Positions 16,458-24,707 are shown, numbered from the stretch's first letter. The stretch is DNA of 64,000 nucleotides from Myceligenerans indicum (GCF_016742955.1 NZ_JABBYC010000008.1:1-64000); one strand, 5' to 3'. Notes: generated by a model from the sequence alone, not told the origin. Numbers and translations are program-made.

Positions 16458-17492
16458 ATGAGCAACCTGGAGACCCGGCCGGCTGAGCAGGTGTGTTCGT
16501 CGGGGACGGCCGACGACGGAGTGCAGATTCTCGGGGCACGCGAGGTCCCGCTCGGCGGGCCTCGTGCGATGACGGTCCGGCGCACCATTCCCCAGCGCGC
16601 CCGATCTCTCGTCGGCGCCTGGTGCTTCAGCGACCACTACGGGCCCGACGACGTGTCCGGCACCGCCGGGATGCAGGTCCCGCCGCATCCGCACACCGGG
16701 CTGCAGACCGTGTCCTGGTTGTTCGCAGGGGAGATCCTGCACCGCGACTCGGTGGGATCGCTTCAGATGGTCCGCCCCGGCGAGCTCAACCTCATGACGG
16801 CCGGCACCGGCATCTCCCACTCCGAGGAGTCACCCTCCGGCGCACGCCCGCCGTCGCTGCACGGGATCCAGCTGTGGACCGCCCTGCCGGGCACCGCGCT
16901 CGACGTCGCGCCGCACTTCGAGCACCACGGCGACCTCCCGGTCTCGGACGCCGACGGCGCCCGGGTGCAGGTGTTCCTGGGGGGCCTGCGCAGGGCCGGG
17001 CAGGATCTCGTCTCGCCCGCGACGACGTACTCACCGCTCGTCGGCGCGCAGCTCGACCTGGAACCAGGCGCCGAACTGCACCTCGAGATCGATCCGGGGT
17101 TCGAGCACGGCCTCATCGTGGACAGCGGGGACGTCCGGCTGGAGGGCACGCCGGTGCGGCCGTCAGCACTCGGATACCTGGGTCCGGGACGACGCCGGCT
17201 CGTGGTGGCCGCGGGCGCGGGCCGCCCCGCACGGGCCGTACTGATCGGCGGCACACCGTTCACCGAGGACGTGGTCATGTGGTGGAACTTCGTCGGACGG
17301 ACGCACGACGACGTGGCCCGTGCCCGCGCCGACTGGATGGCACAGATCGCCGACCGGCCCGACGGCTCGACCACCTACGGTGACGGCGCCCGTGAGCGCC
17401 GGTTCGGCCAGGTGGACGGCTACGCGTCCGGGCCGCTGCGCGCGCCGGTGCTGCCCGATGTCCGCCTCAGGCCTCGAACCCGGCCGGCCTGA
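16458..17492 (+). CDS. Pirin-family cupin protein
   Basis: A 344-residue bicupin. The N-terminal pirin motif includes the metal ligands in PPHPHTGLQTVSWL, and RPGELNLMTAGTGISHSEES supplies the last His and Glu. The C-terminal cupin (SPLVGAQLDLEPG, VVMWWNFVGR) matches the Pirin_C region. Pirins bind Fe or another metal and are quercetinase-like or redox-regulating; the true substrate is usually unknown. ATG at 16458 with no strong competing start. Monocistronic between tRNA-Gly and the convergent GntR gene. Confidence 0.9.
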   Translation: MSNLETRPAEQVCSSGTADDGVQILGAREVPLGGPRAMTVRRTIPQRARSLVGAWCFSDHYGPDDVSGTAGMQVPPHPHTGLQTVSWLFAGEILHRDSVGSLQMVRPGELNLMTAGTGISHSEESPSGARPPSLHGIQLWTALPGTALDVAPHFEHHGDLPVSDADGARVQVFLGGLRRAGQDLVSPATTYSPLVGAQLDLEPGAELHLEIDPGFEHGLIVDSGDVRLEGTPVRPSALGYLGPGRRRLVVAAGAGRPARAVLIGGTPFTEDVVMWWNFVGRTHDDVARARADWMAQIADRPDGSTTYGDGARERRFGQVDGYASGPLRAPVLPDVRLRPRTRPA

Positions 17493-17559
17493 CCGCTTCC
17501 GCCGCGACGAGCGGCCGGGGTGTCGAGCGGCCGGGCTGCCGGGCAGTGACGGTCGGGCG

Positions 17560-18282
17560 TCACGCGTCGAAGTCGTAGCGGAGCATGAACTCGCCGCCGT
17601 CGAGGACGATGCGGCTGTACTCGACCGGCGCGCCGCCAGCGTCCAGCGCGGTGCGCATCACCTGCAGCACGGCGGTGCCGGGCTCGATGCGGAGCGCCTC
17701 GATCTCCTCGATGGTGGGCATCCGTGCGACGACGTCCTCGTGGAACCTGACGGGTTCGTGCCCGAGTTCCTTCAGGCGGGCGTACGTGCCACCGGGCCCG
17801 ATCTCGTCCTCGGCGATGGCTGTGCCGGCCGCGATGGACGCGGGAACGTAGGAGACCCCGTGCAGCATCGGCTTGCGCCCCTTGACGTGGAGCCGCTCCC
17901 GGGTGGTCACCTGGACGCCCGGATCGAGACCGAGTGCTCTGCGGGCCTCCTCCGTCGGGTCCTCCTCGGGAGTCACCGCGAGCGTCCGGACGGTCAGCCC
18001 CGCATCGGTCTCGTCCATCACCGGGGTGATCGTGGCCTCACCGGACGCCGACCCCGTGCTGTCGAAGACGATCGGATCGAAGGAGCGCACGAAGACGCCC
18101 GATCCGTGGCGGGTGACCGTCAGGCCCTCGTCCTTGAGCATCGACAGGCCGTGGCGTGCCGTCATGCGGGCGACCCCGTAGGTCGCCATCAGCGCCGCCT
18201 CGCTGGGAAGCCGGTCGCCGGGCTTGTACGTACCCGCGCGGATCTCGGCGCGCAGGTCCTTGGCAATGCTGGAAGCTGTCAC
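17560..18282 (-). CDS. GntR/UTRA-family transcriptional regulator
   Basis: A 240-residue regulator of the HutC type. The N-terminal winged helix has IRAGTYKPGDRLPSEAAL and ARMTARHGLSMLKDEGLTV followed by RHGSGVFVRSF. The UTRA effector domain includes IAEDEIGPGGTYARLKELGH and ends FMLRYDFDA. GTG 18282 is chosen: GAGGG lies just upstream, and the longer ATG at 18309 lacks a site. Two broken relatives (675-752 and 1646-2086) share the C-terminus. UTRA regulators of AICE elements (KorSA-like) look like this, so it may be a retained element regulator rather than a sugar repressor. Confidence 0.88.
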   Translation of the reverse strand: MTASSIAKDLRAEIRAGTYKPGDRLPSEAALMATYGVARMTARHGLSMLKDEGLTVTRHGSGVFVRSFDPIVFDSTGSASGEATITPVMDETDAGLTVRTLAVTPEEDPTEEARRALGLDPGVQVTTRERLHVKGRKPMLHGVSYVPASIAAGTAIAEDEIGPGGTYARLKELGHEPVRFHEDVVARMPTIEEIEALRIEPGTAVLQVMRTALDAGGAPVEYSRIVLDGGEFMLRYDFDA

Positions 18283-18429
18283 TCGGCCCTCTCTAGACAC
18301 GGGATCCACCTAACTATCTGCCGTTGCGGATGCGCAACTTTTCAGCCTTCGAGTTGCGGGCTCTAGTCATCGTACCCATCGTGGACTACGCACCTAGAGC
18401 TACTCACATGAGGTACCGAAAGGACTGGA

Positions 18430-18531
18430 ATGGGCACTTCGACGAATTCTGCCTGGGTCTCGGGCAGCCGCTTCCGTCGCGCCGAGGATCACTGCGCGCA
18501 CAAGCAGTCCATCCGGAGGTGGGCGCGGTGA
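18430..18531 (+). CDS. Small ORF (33 aa), coupled to the next gene
   Basis: ATG 18430 opens a 33-codon frame, MGTSTNSAWVSGSRFRRAED to IRRWAR, whose TGA overlaps the GTG of the next gene (GTGA). Basic and Arg-rich. The 4-nt stop/start overlap suggests translational coupling. No family is recognised. It begins about 150 bp from the divergent GntR start. Confidence 0.4.
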   Translation: MGTSTNSAWVSGSRFRRAEDHCAHKQSIRRWAR

Positions 18532-18863
18532 GCCGGCCCGCTCCGGCCAGGTCCGGCCCGGCCGAGCTCGTCGCCGTCACTGCCCTGATCGCCCATGTCA
18601 CCGACACGCACGCGCTCGAGGTGCGGGCCGGCGTCGACCATCTCGACCTCGGGGAGGAACTTCTCGGCACCATCTCCGTCGACGTCCTCGTCGCCCAGGC
18701 CTCGGCGGCGCAGCGGCTGGCGGGCCGGCTTCAGCTCATGGAGCGCTCCGGCCATCACCCGGCGCGGGACTGCGGCGTCGCGCGGCGTTGCTGGAGCGGC
18801 TGGCTGGCCGGGGCGAAGTGGAGCCTTCCCGTGTCGTTGCACCTGACGACGCTCGATCGCTGA
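18528..18863 (+). CDS. Small hypothetical protein (111 aa)
   Basis: GTG 18528 is preceded by GGAGG with 8-nt spacing. The product begins VSRPAPARSGPAELVAVTAL and contains LEVRAGVDHLDLGEELLGTI and VLVAQASAAQRLAGRL, an amphipathic alpha-rich pattern; the last 30 residues are irregular. There is no signal peptide or transmembrane helix. A strong terminator lies 64 bp downstream. Function unknown; proximity to a KorSA-like GntR gene suggests mobile-element cargo. Confidence 0.5.
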   Translation: MSRPAPARSGPAELVAVTALIAHVTDTHALEVRAGVDHLDLGEELLGTISVDVLVAQASAAQRLAGRLQLMERSGHHPARDCGVARRCWSGWLAGAKWSLPVSLHLTTLDR

Positions 18864-18927
18864 GGAGGCTCACGGGCGGGCGCTGCCACCGGCGGGGCAG
18901 TTGCGGGGCCGCCGTCGATCGTGGGAG

Positions 18928-18965
18928 GCGCCAGGGCTCCCGGGGCAGGCCGGGAGCCCTGGCGC
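18928..18965 (+). terminator. Strong terminator after small ORFs
   Basis: A perfect 16-bp stem gcgccagggctcccgg / ccgggagccctggcgc with a 6-nt loop. Confidence 0.85.
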
Positions 18966-19482
18966 ACCGCGTACCTCTGGCCGACTTACCCGGGGACCAG
19001 AGGCGCCGCGTCGACGTCACGGCTCCGGTCCACGCCCCTCCGGCCCGGATCGCCGGGCCGTAACTGGTGCAGAGCGTGTCGGACGCGGGTGGTCTTCCGG
19101 GTCCGTTCAGGCGCCTGTGTCGTCACCCACAGCCCGTACCGCGGTACGGGGCGGCCTGTCGTTCTCCGGTCGACCGGCGTCCGGCGGCCCGGCCCTGCGG
19201 TGCTGCTGCAGCGCACCGACCAGGCCGTCACTCACCGAACCGATAGCCACGTTTCTAGTTGCCGTTCGGCGCCGCGGCAACCGGTCGAGCGCCTTTCTCG
19301 ACGCACACTTTTTCCGACACGTCAGTCCACAACACTGTCCACAAGCCTTCCTGCGACTTCGCCGGATATACACACCCCTGTGGAAAAGATCTGTGGATAA
19401 TGCATATGCATACACCTCGCCGGCCACCGCTCCCCGGGTTCGCCGGGACGGTCCACGCCCGGCGATCGAGCCGTCGCGGCCG
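18966..19482. other. Gene-free convergent intergenic region with DnaA-box-like cluster
   Basis: About 515 bp lie between the terminator at 18928-18965 and the stop of the minus-strand gene at 19483; I see no convincing gene on either strand. Between 19324 and 19400 are four DnaA-box-like 9-mers: AGTCCACAA (19324), CTGTCCACA (19335), TGTGGAAAA (19379) and TGTGGATAA (19392; its complement TTATCCACA is the consensus box). They face each other in pairs. A perfect 12-bp palindrome ATGCATATGCAT follows at 19400-19411. The segment is less GC-rich than its surroundings. Confidence 0.5.
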
Positions 19483-20493
19483 TCAGACCCAGGCGCGTCC
19501 GCCGCTGCCCGTGCCGGCCTGCGGATCGTTGCGTGTCTCGAGCTCGCCCGCGCCTGCCACGAACCCGCCGTCGTCCACCACGATGCCCGCGATCCGGCTC
19601 TGCAGCGTGACCGCCAGGCGCGCCATCGACGACCTCATCCGGGCGCGCGCGATGACATGGAGGCCCGACGGCTGCTCCAGGTCCAGCTCGTACGGATTTG
19701 CGGGGACCCAGCTCATCCGGTAGGCGAAGGGCCCGTAGGACCTCCAGTCGAGCTCGGCGAGCGCACGAGGCACCCGGTCCACGCGCTCGACGTCGATCAC
19801 GATCGATCCGTCGTAGGCGGTGGGACCCACGAGCCGGTAGTGCGGCGAACCGTCCGCCGTCGGCTGGTCCGCGCCGACCTCCGCCGTGGCGATGAACGCC
19901 CGGAGCAAGGGCAGGATGTCGCCGGACGCGAGCGGGTGGGCGCTGTAGAGAGTGAGGTTCACGGAACCGGTCGGGTCCGGGGCCATGAGGCGATGCCCGT
20001 CGGCGAGCAGCACCCCACCCGTCTTGCGCGCGGCGGCGACCGCCCACTGGATCACCCGCAGTTCCCCGCCCTGCGGCAGCGCCTGGGGGAACGACCGCGC
20101 GATACCGTCCCTGTCGTCGTACGACGTCGGCGCCGGAGCGCGCACGTCACGCAACCCGTCGCTGCGCGCCAGAACGTACGCCTCGGCCTTCGGCGCCTTC
20201 AGGGAGACCTCGGCGAGCCGCTCCCCCTCCACCGCGAACGGGCCCGTGGCGATGTGTTCCTCACCAAGACGCATGACCCCGGGCGTGACCGACTCGGCCT
20301 GCTGGATCCCGCGGAACCGGGCTCCTGTCATCTTGCGTGCCCCGGAGGCGCGCGACGGCTCGCGCAACCAGGTGACGTCGGAGAACCAGGCCGACGCCAT
20401 CGGACTGACCGCGACCGGACCGTCCGGACACGGCAGGACGAGCGTGTGCCCCGCGGCATGTTCTGCGGGGATGATCCCTGCAAGAAGCGTCAT
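19483..20493 (-). CDS. Uncharacterised protein, paralogue of the 13678-14796 gene
   Basis: A 336-residue soluble protein of unknown function, colinear with the product of 13678-14796: GVMRL...TGPFA, DRDGIARSFPQALP, WAVAAARKTGGVL, SVNLTLYSAHPLAS, and YRMSWVPANPYELDLEQPSG with a conserved C-terminal helix ending RIAGIVVDDGGFVA. No signal, membrane segment or active-site motif is seen. Its promoter region carries a striking inverted repeat (20577-20618) and is shared with the divergent TetR gene, so that regulator may control it. Confidence 0.8.
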   Translation of the reverse strand: MTLLAGIIPAEHAAGHTLVLPCPDGPVAVSPMASAWFSDVTWLREPSRASGARKMTGARFRGIQQAESVTPGVMRLGEEHIATGPFAVEGERLAEVSLKAPKAEAYVLARSDGLRDVRAPAPTSYDDRDGIARSFPQALPQGGELRVIQWAVAAARKTGGVLLADGHRLMAPDPTGSVNLTLYSAHPLASGDILPLLRAFIATAEVGADQPTADGSPHYRLVGPTAYDGSIVIDVERVDRVPRALAELDWRSYGPFAYRMSWVPANPYELDLEQPSGLHVIARARMRSSMARLAVTLQSRIAGIVVDDGGFVAGAGELETRNDPQAGTGSGGRAWV

Positions 20494-20576
20494 GCGGGAA
20501 CAGTACTGCCGCTGTCGAGAGGCCCGGCCTCGACGAGGTTACGGCCGCGAAACACGCCTGTGACGAAGACCTCGAT

Positions 20577-20618
20577 GTGTTTCACGCCGATGAGCCCGAT
20601 GTTTCCGGCGTGAAACAC
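20577..20618. promoter_or_regulatory. Inverted repeat in divergent promoter
   Basis: GTGTTTCACGCC (20577-20588) and GGCGTGAAACAC (20607-20618) form a perfect 12-bp inverted repeat with 18 nt between. A third partial copy, GAAACACGCC, is at 20549-20558. It lies between the uncharacterised gene (minus) and the TetR regulator (plus) and is a likely operator. Confidence 0.6.
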
Positions 20619-20724
20619 GGCGGCGGGAAAAGTGGGGCCGGCCTGCGGATCACAGCCACGGATGCGGCTCCCGCCCTCGTGAGGAAGGGCAACGACACCG
20701 ACCTCTAACTGACAGGCTGGTCCT

Positions 20725-20737
20725 ATGATGTCATCAT
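20725..20737. promoter_or_regulatory. Palindrome overlapping the tetR start
   Basis: ATGATG-T-CATCAT, a 6-bp inverted repeat around one base, overlaps the ATG of the TetR gene at 20736. It could serve autoregulation, but the short length makes this tentative. Confidence 0.4.
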
Positions 20738-21347
20738 GCCCAAGATCATCGGCAAGAGCCTGCACGAACACCGCCAGATGACGAGGCAGAAGCTGTTCGC
20801 CGCGCTCTCGACCCTGATGGCGGAGCGTGGCTTCGACACGATCACCCTCGCCGACATCGCCGGAGCGGCCGACGTCGGACGCACGGCGGTCTACAACCAC
20901 TTCCACGACAAGGAAGCGCTGCTGCTCGGGTTCATCACCCACGAGACCGAGCAGTACGCACACACCCTGGAACGTGCGCTCGACGGCGTCGACCACCCGG
21001 TGGAACAGCTCCGCACCTACATCCGCCAGCAGGCTCAGCTCACCCGCGTCTTCCATCTCGCCCCCGGGCCGGACCTTCGCACCGTCCTCTCCCGCGCCAC
21101 GCAGGCCCGCCTGCGTGAGCACGCGGAGATCGTGGAGTCGATCCTGCGCCGCATCATCACCCAGGGGATCGAGACCGGGGTCTTCCCGCCGCAGGACGTC
21201 GAACCCACCGTGCACCTCGTCAACGCCTGCCTGTCGGGCCGGCTGATCCCGGACGAGCCCGTGGCCCGCGAACGCACCATCCGCGCCACGGAGACCTTCG
21301 TCCTGCGGGCGGTGGGGGCGCGTGCCCTCGAACGTGTCCCGGTCTGA
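20736..21347 (+). CDS. TetR-family transcriptional regulator
   Basis: A 203-residue TetR regulator. The HTH occupies about residues 12-58: LFAALSTLMAERGFDTITLA, DIAGAADVGRTAVYNHFHDK. The C-terminal ligand domain is alpha-helical, with LAPGPDLRTVLSRATQARL and a final segment close to AefR-like or TetR_C domains. It is divergent from the uncharacterised gene at 19483-20493, with inverted repeats between. The target and ligand are unknown; autoregulation and control of the divergent gene are plausible. Confidence 0.9.
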   Translation: MPKIIGKSLHEHRQMTRQKLFAALSTLMAERGFDTITLADIAGAADVGRTAVYNHFHDKEALLLGFITHETEQYAHTLERALDGVDHPVEQLRTYIRQQAQLTRVFHLAPGPDLRTVLSRATQARLREHAEIVESILRRIITQGIETGVFPPQDVEPTVHLVNACLSGRLIPDEPVARERTIRATETFVLRAVGARALERVPV

Positions 21348-21392
21348 GGCCGACGACGAGACCCGGCGCGGCGCCCTGGGCACAGCGCTCGT

Positions 21393-21440
21393 CCGCCGCC
21401 GGCCAGGTCAGGGAATCCGCCGCCGGCCAGGTCAGGGAAT
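21393..21440. repeat. Perfect 24-bp tandem duplication at the EIIA stop codon
   Basis: The unit ccgccgccggccaggtcagg plus gaat occurs twice in tandem (21393-21416, 21417-21440). The right copy contains the stop codon of the EIIA gene; the left copy lies just after it. It looks like a recent slippage duplication. Confidence 0.8.
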
Positions 21441-21908
21441 CCTGAGGAGCGCCGTTCCGGGCGAGTCACCGCCGGCCGCTGTCACCCGTGTCCCCGGGGC
21501 GGTCAGGATCTCGAGCTCGTCCGGCGTCACCTCCAGGGCGAGGACCGGCACCAGCGGTGAGCGGCCGCCGGCGGCGACCTCGGCGGGTGACCAGGTGATC
21601 AAGGGCTCGCCGGCCCGGACGGCGTCTCCCTGGGCGACGTGCACGGTGAATCCGTCGCCCCGGAGCTGGACGGTGTCGATGCCAAGATGCACCAGCACGC
21701 CTCGTCGGCCGTCGGAGACGACGAACGCATGAGGGTGCAACGAGACGACCGTCCCGGCGATCGGCGCCACGGCCGTCGACGTGTCGCCGATCCCCACAGG
21801 ATCGACGGCAATTCCCGGACCGACCATCCCCTCGGCGAAGACAGGATCGGGGACGTCCGACATCGCGACGACGGTACCGGTGACCGGGGACAGCACGACG
21901 AGGGCCAT
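21432..21908 (-). CDS. PTS glucose-type EIIA component
   Basis: A 158-residue EIIA-Glc (Crr) fold: PVTGTVVAMSDVPDPVFAEG, VAPIAGTVVSLHPHAFVV and VLVHLGIDTVQL, with the phosphoacceptor His74 in VHLGIDT and the neighbouring His60. It accepts phosphate from HPr and passes it to an EIIB domain. Start at ATG 21908; the 39-residue upstream extension is not conserved-looking. It is a stand-alone EIIA, divergent from enzyme I; no EIIB/EIIC permease or HPr gene is in the window. Confidence 0.9.
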   Translation of the reverse strand: MALVVLSPVTGTVVAMSDVPDPVFAEGMVGPGIAVDPVGIGDTSTAVAPIAGTVVSLHPHAFVVSDGRRGVLVHLGIDTVQLRGDGFTVHVAQGDAVRAGEPLITWSPAEVAAGGRSPLVPVLALEVTPDELEILTAPGTRVTAAGGDSPGTALLRIP

Positions 21909-22047
21909 ACCGTCATCCTGGCAGAGGCGGCCTCCGGGTCGCAGGAGGCCGGCCCGCGCCGAGCGGGCACCTCGGCAGCCAGGGGCTCGAGCGGGTAACG
22001 TGCCTCGCGCACTCGAGGTAGTCATCTCACGCAGAGACGGGAGCGGT

Positions 22048-23799
22048 ATGCCCGGCGAGAAGCGAACCGGCGTCCCCGCGAGTCCTGGCCGAGCGGCTGG
22101 TCCGGTGGTTCACATGCCCCCGCGTGTGCTGGAGCCGGCGACCAACCGGATCCAGCCGGGGGCGGTGGACAGGGCGGTCGAGGCCGTGCGGGAGGCCGCG
22201 GTCCGGGTCGAGCGTGACCTCGCCGAACGCGCGGGGCGCGCTTCGAGGACCGCCGCGGACATCCTGGCCGTCACCGCCGCGATGGCTGCCGACCCGACGC
22301 TGGCCGCCGATGCGGCGCACCGGGTTCGCGCCGACCATCTGACCCCGGAGCGGGCGGTCTGGGACGCGGCAGGCACGGTGGCGACTCAGCTCGAGTCCCT
22401 CGGCAGCCCGATGGCGGAGCGGGCTCGCGACGTGCGGGACGTCCGCGACCGCATCGTGGCAGCGCTCACCGGTGCCGCGCCCCCGGGTGTCCCTGATCCG
22501 GGCCACCCGTTCGTCCTGGTCGCCGCCGACCTCGCACCCGCCGACACCGCGACGCTCGATCCGGCGACCGTCCTGGCGGTGGTCACCACCCGCGGGGGCC
22601 CCACCTCGCACACGGCGATCATCGCTCGGTCGCTCGGGATTCCGGCCGTCGTCGCGCTCGGGGAGGCCGCTGACCTGCGCGCGGGCGAGACCGTACTGGT
22701 GGACGGCACCGACGGCGAGATCGTGGTGGCCCCCGGGGACGACGACCTGTCCGCGGCGGGCCTCGGCGAGGAGACGAGTGCCGCGGGGACGGGGACAACG
22801 GCCGGTCCGGGCCTCGTGATCCGTCGCGGCGCCTCGATCCGCGGGACGTTCGACGGCACCGCGGCGACACGCGACGGGCACGACATCGACCTCGTGGCCA
22901 ACGTCGCCGACCCTGCGGAGGCCGTCGCCGCGGCGGAGGCGGGGGCACGCGGCGTGGGCCTGTTCCGCACGGAGTTCTGTTTCCTCGGCCGGGGCGAGGA
23001 GCCCACCGTGGCGGAACAGGTGGAGGCCTACCGTGCGGTGCTCGCGCGGTTCGGCGGGCGTCGCGTCGTCGTCCGCACGCTCGATGCCGGTGCCGACAAG
23101 CCGCTGCGCTTCCTCACTCCGGATCACGAGGCGAACCCCGCGCTCGGGGTCCGGGGAATCCGGACCGCCGTCGACCACCCGGATGTGCTGGACCGTCAGC
23201 TGGAGGCGATTGCGCTGGCGGCGCGTGCCGAGAGCGCGGAGGTCTGGGTCATGGCGCCGATGGTGTCCACCGCCGACGAGACGAGTGAGTTCGTCGCGGC
23301 CTGCGCCGCCCACGACCTCACGACGGCGGGCGTCATGATCGAGACGCCTGCCGCGGCCATCCAGGCTCGCTGGCTGCTCGCCGATGCCGCGTTCGCCAGC
23401 CTCGGCACGAACGATCTCACGCAGTACACCATGGCCGCCGACCGTGACCTGGCCGGGGTGGCGGCGCTGTCCACACCGTGGCAGCCGGCAGTGCTGGACC
23501 TCGTCCGGGTGGCGTGCGAGGGCGGGACGGTGCATGGTCGTCCGGTCGGTGTGTGCGGAGAAGCCGCCGCGGACCCGCTGCTGGCACCGGTGCTGGTCGG
23601 TCTCGGCGTCACCTCGCTGTCGATGACGCCACGCGCACTCGCCGGGGTGGCCGACGCCCTGTCCCAGGTCACGCTGGAGCAGTGTCGCGCGCTGGCCGCG
23701 AGCGCACTCGACAAGCCGACGGCTCGCGCCGCGCGAGCCGCGGTACGGGATTCCAGGAGGGGCTTTCGTGATGTCTCCGCACGTCGCCATGCCCTGTGA
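22048..23799 (+). CDS. ptsI: PTS enzyme I (phosphoenolpyruvate-protein phosphotransferase)
   Basis: A 583-residue enzyme I. The N-terminal phosphohistidine domain ends with TTRGGPTSHTAIIARSLG, with active His188. The C-terminal PEP-binding barrel has GVGLFRTEFCFL, RTLDAGADKPLRF, NPALGVRGIR, TNDLTQYTMAADR and the catalytic Cys in GVCGEAAADP. It transfers phosphate from PEP to HPr. Start at ATG 22048 in a weak context. It is divergent from the EIIA gene with a 139-bp shared promoter region, so the pair probably forms a general PTS input module with HPr encoded elsewhere. Confidence 0.95.
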   Translation: MPGEKRTGVPASPGRAAGPVVHMPPRVLEPATNRIQPGAVDRAVEAVREAAVRVERDLAERAGRASRTAADILAVTAAMAADPTLAADAAHRVRADHLTPERAVWDAAGTVATQLESLGSPMAERARDVRDVRDRIVAALTGAAPPGVPDPGHPFVLVAADLAPADTATLDPATVLAVVTTRGGPTSHTAIIARSLGIPAVVALGEAADLRAGETVLVDGTDGEIVVAPGDDDLSAAGLGEETSAAGTGTTAGPGLVIRRGASIRGTFDGTAATRDGHDIDLVANVADPAEAVAAAEAGARGVGLFRTEFCFLGRGEEPTVAEQVEAYRAVLARFGGRRVVVRTLDAGADKPLRFLTPDHEANPALGVRGIRTAVDHPDVLDRQLEAIALAARAESAEVWVMAPMVSTADETSEFVAACAAHDLTTAGVMIETPAAAIQARWLLADAAFASLGTNDLTQYTMAADRDLAGVAALSTPWQPAVLDLVRVACEGGTVHGRPVGVCGEAAADPLLAPVLVGLGVTSLSMTPRALAGVADALSQVTLEQCRALAASALDKPTARAARAAVRDSRRGFRDVSARRHAL

Positions 23800-23846
23800 A
23801 CCCTGGGGTCACGTTTTCGTTACGAACCCCTCGTAAGGTGGAAGAC

Positions 23847-24707
23847 ATGCAGGAACCGATCGGATCCGACGGGACCGCGCCCGGTGTCGCGCCCGGTGTC
23901 CAGGTGACGCTGTCCACGGCGTCCGTGTTCCCCCGCCGGGTGCCCTACGCCTTCGAGGCTGCCGCCGAGGCGGGGTATGACGGCATCGAGGTGATGATCT
24001 GGTCGGAGGAAGCGACCCGGAACCCGCTCACGCTCGCACGCCACGCCGCCGAGACGGGGATGCCGGTGCGCTCGCTGCACGCCCCGACGCTGCTGGTCAG
24101 CCAGCGCGTGTGGGGCCGCGCGCCAGGTCCCAAGCTGGACCGGACCGTCGAGATGGCGCAGGAGCTCGGTGCCGGCACGGTGGTGGTGCACCCTCCGTTC
24201 CGCTGGCAGTTCAAGTACGCGCGGCAGTTCGAGGAGCAGGTCGCGGCGCTCTCGGAGTCGACAGGAGTCACGATCGCCGTCGAGAACATGTACCCGTGGC
24301 GTGGCGGCGGCCGGGAGATGCAGGCGTATCTTCCCGGGTGGGATCCTGCCGATCACGGATATGACTCCGTCACGCTCGACCTCTCGCACGCGAGCGTCGC
24401 GCAGCAGGACGGTCTCGAACTGCTCGAGACGTTCGGCGACCGGCTTCACCACCTGCACCTCGCCGACGGCACCAGCAGCGCGCGGGACGAGCACCTCGTC
24501 CCGGGGCGCGGGACGATGCGCTGCGACAAGGTGCTCGCGGAACTGAGCCGGCGAGGCTGGCAGGGTGATGTCTGCCTGGAGATCTCGACGCGGGGACGGA
24601 GCGCCGTGGAACGCACGGCCGACCTCGCCGAGGCCCTGGCCTACGCCCGCGACCACCTGGGCGCCGGCGCAGGTGTCACCGTTCCGGATGTCACGAGCCG
24701 TACCTGA
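23847..24707 (+). CDS. Sugar phosphate isomerase/epimerase (xylose isomerase-like TIM barrel)
   Basis: A 286-residue AP_endonuc_2/xylose isomerase-like TIM barrel: EAAAEAGYDGIEVMIW, VHPPFRWQFKYARQFEEQV, the metal-ligand Glu in AVENMYPWR, TLDLSHASV, HHLHLADGT and VCLEISTRG. Conserved His/Glu/Asp positions suggest a divalent-metal enzyme acting on a sugar or inositol derivative. ATG 23847 has AAGGTGG upstream. It follows ptsI by 47 bp in the same direction and may be co-transcribed. The precise substrate is not evident. Confidence 0.85.
   Translation: MQEPIGSDGTAPGVAPGVQVTLSTASVFPRRVPYAFEAAAEAGYDGIEVMIWSEEATRNPLTLARHAAETGMPVRSLHAPTLLVSQRVWGRAPGPKLDRTVEMAQELGAGTVVVHPPFRWQFKYARQFEEQVAALSESTGVTIAVENMYPWRGGGREMQAYLPGWDPADHGYDSVTLDLSHASVAQQDGLELLETFGDRLHHLHLADGTSSARDEHLVPGRGTMRCDKVLAELSRRGWQGDVCLEISTRGRSAVERTADLAEALAYARDHLGAGAGVTVPDVTSRT

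Noticed and set aside
18966..19482. Hidden gene in the intergenic region
   Set aside because: Frames here are short, lack ribosome-binding sites and show no domain pattern; composition is unlike neighbouring genes.
22027..23790. 587-codon minus-strand ORF opposite ptsI
   Set aside because: The plus strand carries all enzyme I motifs. The antisense frame is His/Arg-rich with no recognisable domain.
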